Assembly (NCBI RefSeq): GCF_023074175.1
Contig: NZ_JADPKS010000092.1
Coordinates: 1 to 61,592, forward strand
Direction of reading: 5' to 3'
From: Bradyrhizobium sp. 139
GTDB lineage: Bacteria > Pseudomonadota > Alphaproteobacteria > Rhizobiales > Xanthobacteraceae
DNA length: 61,592 nt
Shown here: piece after piece, positions 1 through 8,554 of the stretch
Layout of the letters: the number at the start of each line of letters is the position of its first letter
Numbering within the stretch: the stretch's first letter is position 1
Program-made: the position numbers and the translations under genes
Notes under the pieces: generated by a model
Told to the model about the DNA's origin: nothing
What the model saw: the letters and a program-made list of their open reading frames with translations, nothing else
Database searches by the model: none

Positions 1-1
1 C

Positions 2-133
2 AACCCCGTCAACCTCGATCCCCGCATGGCCAAGCTCGCCGGCGGCGTCCATCGCCTCGACGGACAGCTCATGGTCGTCCTCGACGTCGATCGCGTCCTC
101 GAGCTCAAAACCGAAGTGCAAATGGCTGCGTGA
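2..133 (+). CDS. cheW: CheW-like chemotaxis coupling protein, 3' end only
   Basis: The window opens inside this gene; only the last 43 residues are present, ending ...VLDVDRVLELKTEVQMAA. The pattern of a short beta strand followed by V-LDVDRVL is typical of the C-terminal end of CheW, which couples chemoreceptors to the kinase CheA in the cytoplasm. It lies 32 bases upstream of cheY on the same strand, which fits a chemotaxis operon. The rest of the gene is outside the window, so the assignment rests on this short tail plus context. Confidence 0.7.
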   Translation, partial: NPVNLDPRMAKLAGGVHRLDGQLMVVLDVDRVLELKTEVQMAA

Positions 134-165
134 GCCAACGAAAACATCGAAGCCGGAGAACCAAA

Positions 166-552
166 ATGAAGACATGTTTGGTGGTCGATGATTCCAGCGT
201 CGTGCGAAAGATTGCGCGCCGGATCCTGGAAGGCTTGGAATTCGAAGTCACCGAGGCCGAAGACGGCTCGAAAGCGCTCGAGGTCTGCCAGCGGAAGCTA
301 CCCGATGCCGTTCTGCTCGACTGGAACATGCCGGTCATGGACGGCTTCGAGTTCATGGGCCACATGCGCCGCCTGCCCGGCGGCGACCAGCCCAAAGTCG
401 TGTTCTGCACCACCGAGAACAACGTGGCGCATATCGCCCAGGCGCTCAGCGGCGGTGCCAACGAATACATCATGAAGCCCTTCGACAAAGACATCATCGC
501 CGACAAATTTGCCGAAGTCGGCTTGATCCCGGTCGGACAAACCATGGTCTGA
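166..552 (+). CDS. cheY: CheY-type single-domain response regulator
   Basis: This 128-residue protein is a bare receiver domain. The acidic pair is at residues 8-9 (VVDD), the phospho-acceptor is Asp52 in LLDWNMP, the switch Thr is in CTTEN around 82-83, and the conserved Lys104 is in IMKPFD. All catalytic positions are present. It should be phosphorylated by CheA and act on the flagellar motor or as a phosphate sink. I prefer the ATG at 166 over the upstream in-frame start at 130 because GGAGAA sits five bases before it and the domain begins right there. It lies between cheW and cheR; no cheB is seen in between. Confidence 0.93.
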   Translation: MKTCLVVDDSSVVRKIARRILEGLEFEVTEAEDGSKALEVCQRKLPDAVLLDWNMPVMDGFEFMGHMRRLPGGDQPKVVFCTTENNVAHIAQALSGGANEYIMKPFDKDIIADKFAEVGLIPVGQTMV

Positions 553-560
553 GTGTCTGG

Positions 561-644
561 CCCAAGTCCTTTAGGCCAAGTCCTTTAGGCCAAGTCCTTT
601 AGGCCAAGTCCTTTAGGCCAAGTTCTTTAGCCCAAGTCCCTTAG
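561..644 (+). repeat. 14-base tandem repeat, six copies, between cheY and cheR
   Basis: Six head-to-tail copies of a 14-base unit (gccaagtcctttag) run from 561 to 644. Copies 2 to 4 are identical; copies 1, 5 and 6 carry one or two changes. The unit length is not a multiple of three and the array lies wholly between the cheY stop (552) and the cheR start (682). Such an array can change in copy number by slippage. Confidence 0.93.
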
Positions 645-681
645 CCAGAGTGTTCCGAGTCCAGCTTCCGAAAGGCTATCC

Positions 682-1560
682 GTGACCCCGACCGAGTATG
701 AGTATCTGCGTAAGTTCCTGAGGGATCATTCCGGGCTCGACCTGTCCGCAGACAAGCAATATCTGATCGAAAGCCGGCTGTTGCCGCTCGCCCGCAAGGC
801 GGGGCTCTCCGGCATCGGCGAGCTCGTGCAGAAGCTGCATGGCGGCCCGAGCGCGCTGGTCACCAGCGTGGTCGAGGCCATGACCACCAACGAGACCTTC
901 TTCTTCCGCGACAAGGTCCCGTTCGACCATTTCCGCGATACCATCATGCCTGAGGTCATCAAGGCGCGCGCCGGCCGCCGGAGTGTGCGCATCTGGTGCG
1001 CCGCCGGCTCGACCGGGCAGGAGCCCTATTCGCTGGCGATGTGCCTGAAGGAAATGGGCGCGGCTCTGACCGGCTGGCGCATCGAGATCATCGCGACCGA
1101 CCTGTCGCAGGAGGTGCTCGAGAAGGCCAAGGCCGGCATCTATAGCCAGTTCGAAGTGCAGCGCGGGCTGCCGATCCAGATGCTGATGAAATATTTCAAG
1201 CAGACCGGCGAGACCTGGCAGATCAATCCCGAGCTGCGTGCGATGATTCAGCACCGGCAGCTCAACCTGCTGCATGATTTTGCCCAGCTCGGCACCTTCG
1301 ACGTCATCTTCTGCCGCAACGTGCTGATCTATTTCGACCAGGATACCAAGATCAACATCTTCAACCGCCTCGCCCGCCAGATCGAGCCCGACGGCTTCCT
1401 GGTGCTCGGTGCAGCCGAAACCGTGGTCGGGCTGACCGACACGTTCAGGCCGATCGCGGATCGTCGCGGCCTCTACAAGCCGAACGACCCGCGTGCGGCC
1501 GCGGCCAGGCCGGCCCTCGCCGGCGCGCCGCCGCGCCTGGCGGTGTTGGCAGGAGGATAA
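682..1560 (+). CDS. cheR: Chemotaxis protein methyltransferase CheR
   Basis: This 292-residue protein transfers methyl groups from S-adenosylmethionine to glutamates of chemoreceptors, setting receptor adaptation. The N-terminal helical domain (about 1-75) precedes a Rossmann-type methyltransferase domain with the SAM loop WCAAGSTGQEPYSLAM near residue 110 and FCRNVLIYFD near 212. Length matches the family. The start is GTG at 682, where the family's N terminus begins. It is followed after two bases by the PilZ gene, so the two are probably co-transcribed. The tandem repeat at 561-644 lies in its leader. Confidence 0.95.
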   Translation: MTPTEYEYLRKFLRDHSGLDLSADKQYLIESRLLPLARKAGLSGIGELVQKLHGGPSALVTSVVEAMTTNETFFFRDKVPFDHFRDTIMPEVIKARAGRRSVRIWCAAGSTGQEPYSLAMCLKEMGAALTGWRIEIIATDLSQEVLEKAKAGIYSQFEVQRGLPIQMLMKYFKQTGETWQINPELRAMIQHRQLNLLHDFAQLGTFDVIFCRNVLIYFDQDTKINIFNRLARQIEPDGFLVLGAAETVVGLTDTFRPIADRRGLYKPNDPRAAAARPALAGAPPRLAVLAGG

Positions 1561-1562
1561 GC

Positions 1563-1880
1563 ATGGCCGAGGATGGCAAGGGCGTAGAGCGCGTCACGTT
1601 CAGTCGCGGCTATGATGTCTGCATCATGGCGATCGACGGCACGTGGCGGCGTGACTGCAAGCTCAACGCGATTTCCGACGCCGATGCCATCCTCACGGTG
1701 GAAGGCTCGATCCAGGGATTGAACCTGAAGGAATTCTTCCTGCTGCTGTCGTCGACCGGGCTCGCCTATCGCCGTTGCGAGCTGGTGCGCGTCAACGGTG
1801 CCGAAATGGACGTCCAGTTCCTGCGCGGCAAGAACCGGAAGAAGCGCGGCGCTGCCGGCGGCCGCGACGAGGCGGCGTGA
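1563..1880 (+). CDS. PilZ-domain protein
   Basis: This 105-residue cytoplasmic protein fits a small PilZ domain: an R-x-C-x-x-x-x-S pattern (RRDCKLNAIS) followed by beta strands with FFLLLSSTG and a closing RRCELVRVNGAEMDVQFL segment. PilZ domains bind cyclic di-GMP or act as binding-deficient adaptors. The basic motif RxxxR is only partly evident here, so nucleotide binding is uncertain. AGGAGG overlaps the end of cheR and sets the ATG at 1563. Its place in the chemotaxis operon suggests a role in motility control. Confidence 0.72.
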   Translation: MAEDGKGVERVTFSRGYDVCIMAIDGTWRRDCKLNAISDADAILTVEGSIQGLNLKEFFLLLSSTGLAYRRCELVRVNGAEMDVQFLRGKNRKKRGAAGGRDEAA

Positions 1881-2032
1881 TCCGCTCGCGCGGACCTCGC
1901 GCACTTCGTCCCGCATTTCCGACACGTTGCTTTACATTTGCTGAAACATCCGAATGAATTTGCCGTAGCAGCTTTACGTCGGCTAAGCGCGAACCGCGTA
2001 TCCATTGCCGGTCTCAATCTCAGGATACGGCA

Positions 2033-2536
2033 ATGCCCCGAAGCTCTCTCTCCCCCATCCCGTCAAACCTGCCCGACGTCGCCGAGCGGCGCGCGCTTCA
2101 GCTCCTGGTGGTCGACGACGACGCCACGCAGCGCAGCCTGATCACGGTCGCCGCCAAGCAGGCCGGCCATGAAGTCACGGTGGCGCCGTCCGTCGCCGAG
2201 GCGATCGAAAAGCTCCGCGCCGCGCGCTTCGACTGCGTGACGCTCGATCTCGTGCTGGAGGATGGCGACGGCATCGACGTGCTGCGCGAGATGGCGGCAG
2301 CGAAATTCGCGGGCGCGGTGATCGTCATCAGCGGTATGGACAGCAAGCGCCGCAGCGCCGCCCGCAGCTATGCCCGGTCCGTCGGGATCCAGCTCCAGGG
2401 CCTGCCGAAGCCGCTCGATCTCGCGGCGCTGCGCATCAGCCTCGCCAATCTCGGCAAGACCGCGATGGGGCTGCCGGCGATCCACACCTGGGGTGGTGTC
2501 GCCACCGACGCGATCGTGGAGCGGCACCGCGCCTGA
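2033..2536 (+). CDS. Stand-alone receiver-domain response regulator
   Basis: This 167-residue protein has a 20-residue leader and then one receiver domain: acidic residues at 28-30 (VVDDD), phospho-acceptor Asp72 in VTLDLVLEDGDG, Ser100 in VISGMD at the switch position and Lys126 in GLPKPLD. A 30-residue tail without an obvious output domain follows. It probably acts by protein-protein contact in a phosphorelay. It lies downstream of the chemotaxis genes, separated by about 150 bases (1881-2032) in which I see no other feature. The partner kinase is unknown. Confidence 0.85.
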   Translation: MPRSSLSPIPSNLPDVAERRALQLLVVDDDATQRSLITVAAKQAGHEVTVAPSVAEAIEKLRAARFDCVTLDLVLEDGDGIDVLREMAAAKFAGAVIVISGMDSKRRSAARSYARSVGIQLQGLPKPLDLAALRISLANLGKTAMGLPAIHTWGGVATDAIVERHRA

Positions 2537-2590
2537 GGCGCGGAGCTGCCATGCGACCGGATGCGGACGATCCGCCGTGCTGATCGCGAT

Positions 2591-2881
2591 CTAGGCCCGA
2601 CAGCCGGATTCCGACAGGCATTGCAGGGCGTGGCCGAGGCCCGCCCGGCAAGCATTGAGGGCGGCGTTCGCCGTGGCATAACGGGGCGTGAGGTCGTCGA
2701 GTATGAAGACGTCAGCGGAACCTTCCGGATCGTTACTGCGTTCTTGAGCCATGGCCGCGGCGATCCGCTGCATGCTGGTCTCAATCTGCGCGATCAGCAA
2801 GCGAAGGTCGGCGGCGACCAGTCGTCGGCTGTCGGCATCGGATGTCGCAACCAGCGGCGGCGTATCGGCCAGATTTAGCAT
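2591..2881 (-). CDS. Conserved hypothetical protein (96 aa)
   Basis: I do not recognise this protein. It is 96 residues, soluble and mostly helical, with a central acidic stretch (SADVFILDDLTPRYATANAAL) and two cysteines near the C terminus. The start is supported by GGAGA about seven bases before the ATG on the minus strand. It is convergent with the receiver gene ending at 2536 and divergent from the FixJ-type regulator, with which it shares a 149-base promoter region containing a palindrome at 2942-2957. Confidence 0.6.
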   Translation of the reverse strand: MLNLADTPPLVATSDADSRRLVAADLRLLIAQIETSMQRIAAAMAQERSNDPEGSADVFILDDLTPRYATANAALNACRAGLGHALQCLSESGCRA

Positions 2882-2941
2882 GGATATTCTCCGTCTCGTG
2901 CAATTAGGCGCGTAGCCGCTACTTGTGCGTTAAGTCTATGT

Positions 2942-2957
2942 CCCGTACAAATACGGG
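2942..2957. promoter_or_regulatory. Perfect 16-base inverted repeat, candidate operator
   Basis: CCCGTA-CAAA-TACGGG is a perfect 6-base inverted repeat with a 4-base spacer. It lies in the divergent promoter region between the hypothetical gene (start 2881) and the FixJ-type regulator (start 3031), about 74 bases before the latter. The arrangement fits a binding site for a dimeric regulator, possibly the adjacent one. A chance hairpin cannot be excluded. Confidence 0.45.
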
Positions 2958-3030
2958 TGGGCCAAATCCGCGCCGAACGCCATAACGATTGGCGCGGACG
3001 CGAGTCCGTAATGCCAACTGGATGTGGCAC

Positions 3031-3666
3031 ATGGCCGAGCAAATCTCTCGTGGTGAAATCTTCGTGGTGGACGATGACCCTGCCGTTCGCGACACCTTGT
3101 CGATGGTGTTGAAGGCGGCGGGCTATGAGGTGATCTGTTTTGCGGACGGCGCAGCCCTGCTTTCCGTTGCGCGAAACCGTACACCGGCTGCGATCCTGCT
3201 CGACGTGCACATTCCCGGAAAGACGGGCCTCGACATTCTGAACGAACTGCACGGCGAGGATTATCCGGCGCCAATCTTCATGATCTCCGGGCAGGGCGAT
3301 ATCGCCATGGCGGTGGGCGCCATCAAGAGCGGCGCGCTCGATTTCATCGAGAAGCCGTTCCGCGGCAGCGAGATCGTCGGCCGGCTGGACGAGGCGATCG
3401 GAGCCTATGCACGGCGGCAGGCAGAGAGCGCATCGCCGAAATTCAGCTCGCTGCATTTCCCCGGACGCGAACCGTTGACGCGGCGCGAACGCGAGGTGCT
3501 CGAACAATTCGCTTCCGGCGCGTCCAACAAGGAAGCCGGTCGCACGCTCGGCATCAGCCCACGCACCATCGAGGACCACCGCGCCAACATCATGAAGAAG
3601 CTCGGTGCGCGCAATGCCGCCGATCTGATCCGCATCGTGATGACCGCGGCCCAGCGCGCGTCGTAG
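3031..3666 (+). CDS. FixJ/NodW-type two-component response regulator
   Basis: This protein is about 211 residues from the preferred ATG at 3031. It carries an N-terminal receiver (acidic DDD near 14-16, Asp58 in LLDVHIPG, Lys108 in IEKPF) and a C-terminal LuxR-type helix-turn-helix (about 140-200: LTRREREVLEQFASGASNKE, then ISPRTIEDHR). It should bind DNA once phosphorylated by a histidine kinase. The large hybrid kinase at 3784-7290 is the nearest candidate but is convergent and separated by a repeat. An earlier ATG at 3022 and a TTG at 2989 are in frame; the choice rests on where the domain begins. Confidence 0.88.
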   Translation: MAEQISRGEIFVVDDDPAVRDTLSMVLKAAGYEVICFADGAALLSVARNRTPAAILLDVHIPGKTGLDILNELHGEDYPAPIFMISGQGDIAMAVGAIKSGALDFIEKPFRGSEIVGRLDEAIGAYARRQAESASPKFSSLHFPGREPLTRREREVLEQFASGASNKEAGRTLGISPRTIEDHRANIMKKLGARNAADLIRIVMTAAQRAS

Positions 3667-3684
3667 AACGATCAGTGAGCTTTT

Positions 3685-3772
3685 GTAGCCCGGATGGAGC
3701 GTAGCGCAATCCGGGGCCGCTGCGCCCGCGGATAAGCCTGTCCCGGATTGCGCTACGCTCCATCCAGGCTAC
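3685..3772. repeat. Dispersed inverted repeat (tagcccggatgg family)
   Basis: Long arms beginning gtagcccggatggagcgtag and ending in its near complement flank a short GC-rich loop. A second copy of the same family is at 13897-13981. Both lie just after a gene end. Here the element sits between two convergent genes (ends at 3666 and 3784), where the hairpin could stop transcription from both sides. Confidence 0.85.
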
Positions 3773-3783
3773 AGGCTCTCACC

Positions 3784-6700
3784 TCACCCGTTCAGCGCCT
3801 TGCGGATGATCCGCGCAAGATCGGATTTGCGATACGGCTTGGCCAGCAGCAGGACGCCTGAATCCAGCCGGCCGTGATGGATGATCGCATTCTCGGTATA
3901 CCCGGACGTATAGACCATCCTGAGGTCGGGGCGCGTCTTCAACAGCTCGTCGGCGAGCTGCCGTCCGTTCATCTTGCCGGGCATGATGACATCGGTGAAC
4001 AGAAGGTCGAACGGCTTGCCGGTGGCGACGATCGCGAGCGCCTCCGCGGCGTTCGCGGCCTGCAAGGTGACGTAGCCGAGCGAATGCAGCTGCGCCAGCA
4101 CGTAGTCGCGCACCAGCCGGTCGTCCTCGACCACGAGGATCGTCTCGTGTCCGCCCTCGATCGTCGACGGCATCACGCCTTCGCCCACTGCCGTAGGCGT
4201 CTTGCCCGGCGGCAGATACATTTTGATCGTGGTGCCGTGGCCTTCCTCGCTGTAGATCTTGATATGGCCTGTGGACTGCTTGATGAAGCCGTAGACCATC
4301 GAAAGCCCGAGTCCGGTGCCCTTGCCCGGTCCCTTCGAGGTGAAGAACGGATCGAACACCCGGGCGAGCATGTTCGCGGGAATTCCGGTGCCGGTGTCGC
4401 TCACGGCGATCAGCACATAATGTCCCGGCCGGACGTCGTTGACGCTGGCATAGACCTCGTCGAGATAAGCGGCGCCCGTCTCCACGATCAGCTTGCCGCC
4501 GCCGGGCATGGCGTCGCGGGCATTGAGCGCGAGGTTGAGGATCGCGGTGGTGAGCTGGTTGGGATCGACGATCGCAACGCAGCTCTCGTCCTCGAACACC
4601 GATTCGATCTGGATCTGCTCGCCCAGCGTCGGCCGTAACAGCCTTGCGGTGTCGATGATCAGCGAGTTGATGTCGACCTCGCGCGGCTGGAGCGGCTGCT
4701 GGCGCGCGAAGGCGAGCAGGTGTTGAGTTAGCTCGGCGCCGCGTCCGGCGGCCTCGTCGATCATCCTCGTGATTGCCGCAAGCTCCGGCTCCTTCGCCAC
4801 CGCGTCGGCCAAAATCTCGATCGTCCCGGTGATGACGGTGAGAATGTTGTTGAAGTCGTGTGCCACGCCGCCGGTGAGCTGGCCGACCGCCTCCATCTTC
4901 TCGGCTTGGCGGATCCGCTCCTCGGCCGCGATCTTGTCGGTGAGGTCGCGGTAGAACACGTTGAACAGGAGGCCCTCGCGGCGCTTCAGTGCCGTGACGC
5001 TCAGCTCGGCCTTGAACTCCTTGCCGTCGCGGCCGCGGACCATGAGTTCGCGGCGACGGTTGAGCCGACTGCTCTGTCCGGACGCCACGAAGCGTTGCAG
5101 ACCCGCCCTGACCCGCTCGCGTTCGCTGGGAACGACGATCAGATCAATCGTGCTCTTGCCGAGCACCTCGTCACGGCGCCAACCGAACAGCTGCTCGGCC
5201 TGCGAGTTCCAGTTCAGGATGCTGCCGGTCTCGTCGGTCTGGACGAAGGCGTCGAGCGCGGTCTCGACAATATCTTGGGCGAGTCGTTCGCTCTCGCGCA
5301 GGGATTCCTGCGCGAGCCGGGCCGCGGTCATGTCACGCCCGACGAAGAAGAAGCGCTTGGCGGGTTCGGACCAGTTGCCGAGCCAGGATAGCCAGATTTC
5401 ATGCCCGTTTTTGTGAAGGCAGCGGGTGTCGTCGAGCTTGGGGCGATCGCCGCGCCGCAGCGCCCGCATCCCCTCGCGGGCCTGTTCCAGATGATCGCGA
5501 TGGATGAAGTCGACGCCGCTGCGGCCGACCATTTCTTCCGGCCGATAGCCGAGAATGGCTTCGCTGCTCGGGCTGATCTGCGCGATATGCCCGTGCGAAT
5601 CCATGATCATGATCAGATCCTGCGAGGTGTCGAAGATCTGCCGTCGCTCCTCCAGCTGCTGCTGGAGCGCCCGCTCGGTCCGTCGCGCCTCGGTCAGGCT
5701 GCAGGCCGATCCGGAGGCGCCGACGATCTCACCCGACGGCCCCTTGATCGGAGAGAGGCTGAGCGAGATCTCGACCGGCGTGCCGTCCTTGCGCAGCCGG
5801 ACCGTCTCGAAGCGCTCGATCGGCTCGCCCCCGGCGATTCGCCGCAAAAGATTCTTGCCCTGCTCGCGGCGGTCGGGCGGGACAATGATCGAGGTGGGTT
5901 TCCCGATCGCCTCGTCGGCCGAATAGCCGTAGAGGCGTTCGGAGGCAGGATTCCAGCCCGTGATGATGGCATCGAGCGATTGCATCACGATCGCATCGTC
6001 GGACGATTCGACCGCGGCACTGAACAAGCGCTCGCGCTCGGCATGATGGCTTCGCGCGATCTCGGTGCGGCGATGCTCCTCGATTTCGCGTTCGAGGGCG
6101 GCCGTTTTGGCCCGCGTCTCTTCGACCATCCGGGCAAAGGCTCGCGCCAGCACGCCCGTTTCGCCGCCAGCATCGACGGGTATGTCCGCTGGCTGCCCAC
6201 TGCCGATTGCCTCCACCGCCGCGGTCAGACGCCCGATCGGGCGTGTCAATGAGCGCGCCAGGAGCACCGCGAGTGCAGCCGCGGCGAGGACGGCAAGCAC
6301 GCCGACGAGCAAGGACGTTTTTTGAATGGCCGCCGGCACGCGGCCGAACACGGCCGGGGGAACTGTCTCGATGATTGCGACCCATTCCTTGCCTGCGAGC
6401 AGCGCCGGCGCGATTGCCGCGCCGCTCGGCCGGCCCGACCCGTCGCTCAGAAGCTGGGTGGAGCCTTCCAGCGTGCCGACCAGGGCCGCAAAGAATGGAA
6501 AGTCATTGCGCCAGTTGGTCGGGTGGCCTCGCGACGAGCCGAATTCTCGCGCGCGATCGGGATGGACGAGATAGTCGCCGCGCGAATCTACGACGTAAAT
6601 CTCTCCCCCCGCCCCCGCGGTCAAGCGGACGCGGTCGAGTGCCGGACGCATGTCGATATTGGCGATGATGATACCGAACGGCTTGCCGTCCGGCGTGAAC

Positions 6701-7290
6701 AGCGGCGTCGCGACGCGCAAAGTCGGCGTGTGCACGACCGTGGTGCCTCCCTGGCGGGTGGAGAGATCGACTGGCGAAACGTAAATTTCGCCGGGCGCCG
6801 ATCGAATTGTTTCCTGAAAATAGCGCCGCTCGGTCTTGCGCTCCAGTTCGCTGTTGGGGACGATCCGTGCCGCTCCATTCGGGCCGGAGCGATCGACGCG
6901 GACCAGCTCGCGCTGGTCGTCGTCGAGACCGATGATGCGAAACTGTCCGTAGCTGGGTTTGGCCTCGATCTCAGCCGCGAGCCGCGCAGCAATGCGCTCG
7001 CGCCAGGTTTGCTCCGAAACGCCGTCAAGGGCGTCAATGCCTCCATTGATGTGAGCACGGATCAGGCCATTGATAGCCGCGGCGGAGCGATAGCCGGACA
7101 AATCGCCGCGGGCTCCGGCAACGTAGGATTCAAGATTGGTAGCCCGCAGGCGCGACTGGGCCTCGATGCGTTCCAGCACCCGCGGAATGACGGCTTGGGT
7201 GATGTTGCGATAGCCCAGCCAATTGACTGCGGCGACGGTCACCGCCACCAGCAGGATCATTGCGATGGCCAGCCGCGTTGCGAGCGTCAT
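3784..7290 (-). CDS. Hybrid sensor histidine kinase (Cache, HAMP, three PAS, HisKA, HATPase, receiver)
   Basis: This is a 1168-residue membrane sensor. A first membrane helix (about 8-26) and a second (about 326-345) flank a roughly 300-residue periplasmic Cache-type sensor. A HAMP segment follows (about 345-400), then PAS domains at about 420-535, 545-655 and 670-785. The phospho-acceptor is His811 in GGVAHDFNNIL, the ATPase N box is around 919 (NLALNARDAMPGGG) with G boxes near 967 and 990, and a C-terminal receiver has Asp1100 and Lys1151. The start at 7290 (MTLATRLAIAM) puts the first helix at the N terminus; the reading frame stays open further upstream but without membrane-protein character. 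The signal sensed is unknown. Confidence 0.92.
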   Translation of the reverse strand: MTLATRLAIAMILLVAVTVAAVNWLGYRNITQAVIPRVLERIEAQSRLRATNLESYVAGARGDLSGYRSAAAINGLIRAHINGGIDALDGVSEQTWRERIAARLAAEIEAKPSYGQFRIIGLDDDQRELVRVDRSGPNGAARIVPNSELERKTERRYFQETIRSAPGEIYVSPVDLSTRQGGTTVVHTPTLRVATPLFTPDGKPFGIIIANIDMRPALDRVRLTAGAGGEIYVVDSRGDYLVHPDRAREFGSSRGHPTNWRNDFPFFAALVGTLEGSTQLLSDGSGRPSGAAIAPALLAGKEWVAIIETVPPAVFGRVPAAIQKTSLLVGVLAVLAAAALAVLLARSLTRPIGRLTAAVEAIGSGQPADIPVDAGGETGVLARAFARMVEETRAKTAALEREIEEHRRTEIARSHHAERERLFSAAVESSDDAIVMQSLDAIITGWNPASERLYGYSADEAIGKPTSIIVPPDRREQGKNLLRRIAGGEPIERFETVRLRKDGTPVEISLSLSPIKGPSGEIVGASGSACSLTEARRTERALQQQLEERRQIFDTSQDLIMIMDSHGHIAQISPSSEAILGYRPEEMVGRSGVDFIHRDHLEQAREGMRALRRGDRPKLDDTRCLHKNGHEIWLSWLGNWSEPAKRFFFVGRDMTAARLAQESLRESERLAQDIVETALDAFVQTDETGSILNWNSQAEQLFGWRRDEVLGKSTIDLIVVPSERERVRAGLQRFVASGQSSRLNRRRELMVRGRDGKEFKAELSVTALKRREGLLFNVFYRDLTDKIAAEERIRQAEKMEAVGQLTGGVAHDFNNILTVITGTIEILADAVAKEPELAAITRMIDEAAGRGAELTQHLLAFARQQPLQPREVDINSLIIDTARLLRPTLGEQIQIESVFEDESCVAIVDPNQLTTAILNLALNARDAMPGGGKLIVETGAAYLDEVYASVNDVRPGHYVLIAVSDTGTGIPANMLARVFDPFFTSKGPGKGTGLGLSMVYGFIKQSTGHIKIYSEEGHGTTIKMYLPPGKTPTAVGEGVMPSTIEGGHETILVVEDDRLVRDYVLAQLHSLGYVTLQAANAAEALAIVATGKPFDLLFTDVIMPGKMNGRQLADELLKTRPDLRMVYTSGYTENAIIHHGRLDSGVLLLAKPYRKSDLARIIRKALNG

Positions 7291-7357
7291 CGGGATCTTC
7301 GCATCGTTTCTCGAACCGCCGCGCCGGTTCTGCTCTGGAACAGAACGGACGGCATCA

Positions 7358-7537
7358 TCATCGGCTGCCGGTGCTGACGTCGCGGCTCTCCGGCTTGCCC
7401 GCGTGGCTCGCTTCGAACAGCGCGAGCCCCGTGCGGCCATCGCCGGCGACCGTCGCGTGATGACCGGCCCTCTCCAGGAGCAGCCGGATCGTGATCTGCA
7501 CGGCCGTATCGTCATCCACGATCAGGATGTTGGCCAC
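7358..7537 (-). pseudogene. Truncated response-regulator receiver
   Basis: A GTG start at 7537 with GGAGG nine bases upstream begins a typical receiver (VANILIVDDDTAVQITIRLL, then an alpha-1/beta-2 region ending GRTGLALFEA). It stops after 59 residues, before the strand carrying the phospho-acceptor aspartate and well before the conserved lysine. I found no continuation of the receiver in the other frames up to the kinase start at 7290, so part of the gene seems deleted rather than frameshifted. It lies immediately upstream of the hybrid kinase on the same strand. It may be a remnant or a short expressed leader protein. Confidence 0.6.
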
Positions 7538-7731
7538 GTCTGGAATCCTCCGGGCCGGGTGGGACGTTTCCCGGCGAGCGCAAATCAAGCCATCAAATAC
7601 GAAAATGTTGCGCGGATTCTGCCCGGCCTGCAAGCACTTCGCGACCGACGCGATGATTGCGCGCGACGGGTGAATTCCGGTCCATATGCATGCTTACGTG
7701 CACATGTCCTTGGCGCACGCGCGGGCGGCGC

Positions 7732-8460
7732 CTAGTCGGTGAGGTACTCGGGATGGTGGCTGCGGATCTTGTCCAGCTCGCTTAGCGTGCCCGACAGGTG
7801 ATTGCGCAGATGCTGTTGTGCGGCATCGGCGTCTCCGGCCTCGATTGCGCGCGTGATCAGCTTATGGTGACGCAGGATATTCTGGGCCTTGCCGGGCGAG
7901 GGCAAATGCAGCCGGCGCAGCCGGTCGATATGTCCGCTGCGGCTGCGCACCAGCGCCCACAGGTCCTGCTTGCCGGCGGCTGTGTAAAGCTGCGCGTGGA
8001 AGTCGTTGTCGCCGGCCATGAAGGCCTCGAAGTCGCCAGCCTTGGCAAATTGCTGTTGCAGCGCGATGGCGTGGTCCAGGCGGATCACCAGCGCCGCGTC
8101 GCGGCCGGCGGCGAGCAGGCGGACGATCTCCAGCTCCAGCGCCTGACGCAGGAAATGCGCCTGCTCGGCGCGGCTGATGTCGATCCGGCTGACGACAGTG
8201 GCGTGCTGCGGGAAGACGTCGACCAGGCCCTCTTCCTCGAGCCGCATCAGCGCATCGCGCACCGGTGTCGAGCTGACGCCGAACTGGCCGGCGAGCTCGG
8301 CGCGTGACAGGGGGGCGCCCGGCGGCAGCTCCAGAGCGATGATCGCATTGCGCAGCCGCTCGAACACCTGCGGCGCAGCCTGGCGGGCGCGATCGAGCCG
8401 GGCGGCGGGTCTTGAAGCGGCTTTTGCGGCCGCGCGCGGCGCGGTGTGGGCTGCTTCCAT
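7732..8460 (-). CDS. GntR-family (FadR/FCD subfamily) transcriptional regulator
   Basis: This 242-residue protein has a winged helix-turn-helix at about 28-95 (LSRAELAGQFGVSSTPVRDA, then LMRLEEEGLVDV) and a helical FCD ligand domain to about 225 with the usual metal-site residues (Asp and His in DNDFHAQL, later histidines in LRHHKLI and HLRNHL). FCD regulators normally bind a small organic acid and leave the operator. It is divergent from the ABC importer operon starting at 8555 and the gap contains a perfect 18-base palindrome, so it very probably controls that operon and itself. The N-terminal 25 residues are Ala/Arg rich. Confidence 0.92.
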   Translation of the reverse strand: MEAAHTAPRAAAKAASRPAARLDRARQAAPQVFERLRNAIIALELPPGAPLSRAELAGQFGVSSTPVRDALMRLEEEGLVDVFPQHATVVSRIDISRAEQAHFLRQALELEIVRLLAAGRDAALVIRLDHAIALQQQFAKAGDFEAFMAGDNDFHAQLYTAAGKQDLWALVRSRSGHIDRLRRLHLPSPGKAQNILRHHKLITRAIEAGDADAAQQHLRNHLSGTLSELDKIRSHHPEYLTD

Positions 8461-8487
8461 GTCGGGTCCCGCGGGCTTGCCCTTGAT

Positions 8488-8505
8488 GCACTAATATATT
8501 AGTGC
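8488..8505. promoter_or_regulatory. Perfect 18-base palindrome, likely GntR operator
   Basis: GCACTAATATATTAGTGC is a perfect palindrome in the 94-base gap between the GntR gene (start 8460) and the binding-protein gene (start 8555). Size, symmetry and position match operators of FCD-type GntR proteins. It is A/T rich in an otherwise GC-rich region. Confidence 0.8.
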
Positions 8506-8554
8506 GTCAGCAGGGTCAACGCGGCTCGCGGCGACCCGGAGGAAACACACAACA

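Noticed and set aside
6322..7377. Long plus-strand open frames opposite the hybrid kinase
   Set aside because: They lie wholly antisense to a gene with complete domain motifs and have Arg/Asp-rich, non-domain sequence typical of GC-rich shadow frames.
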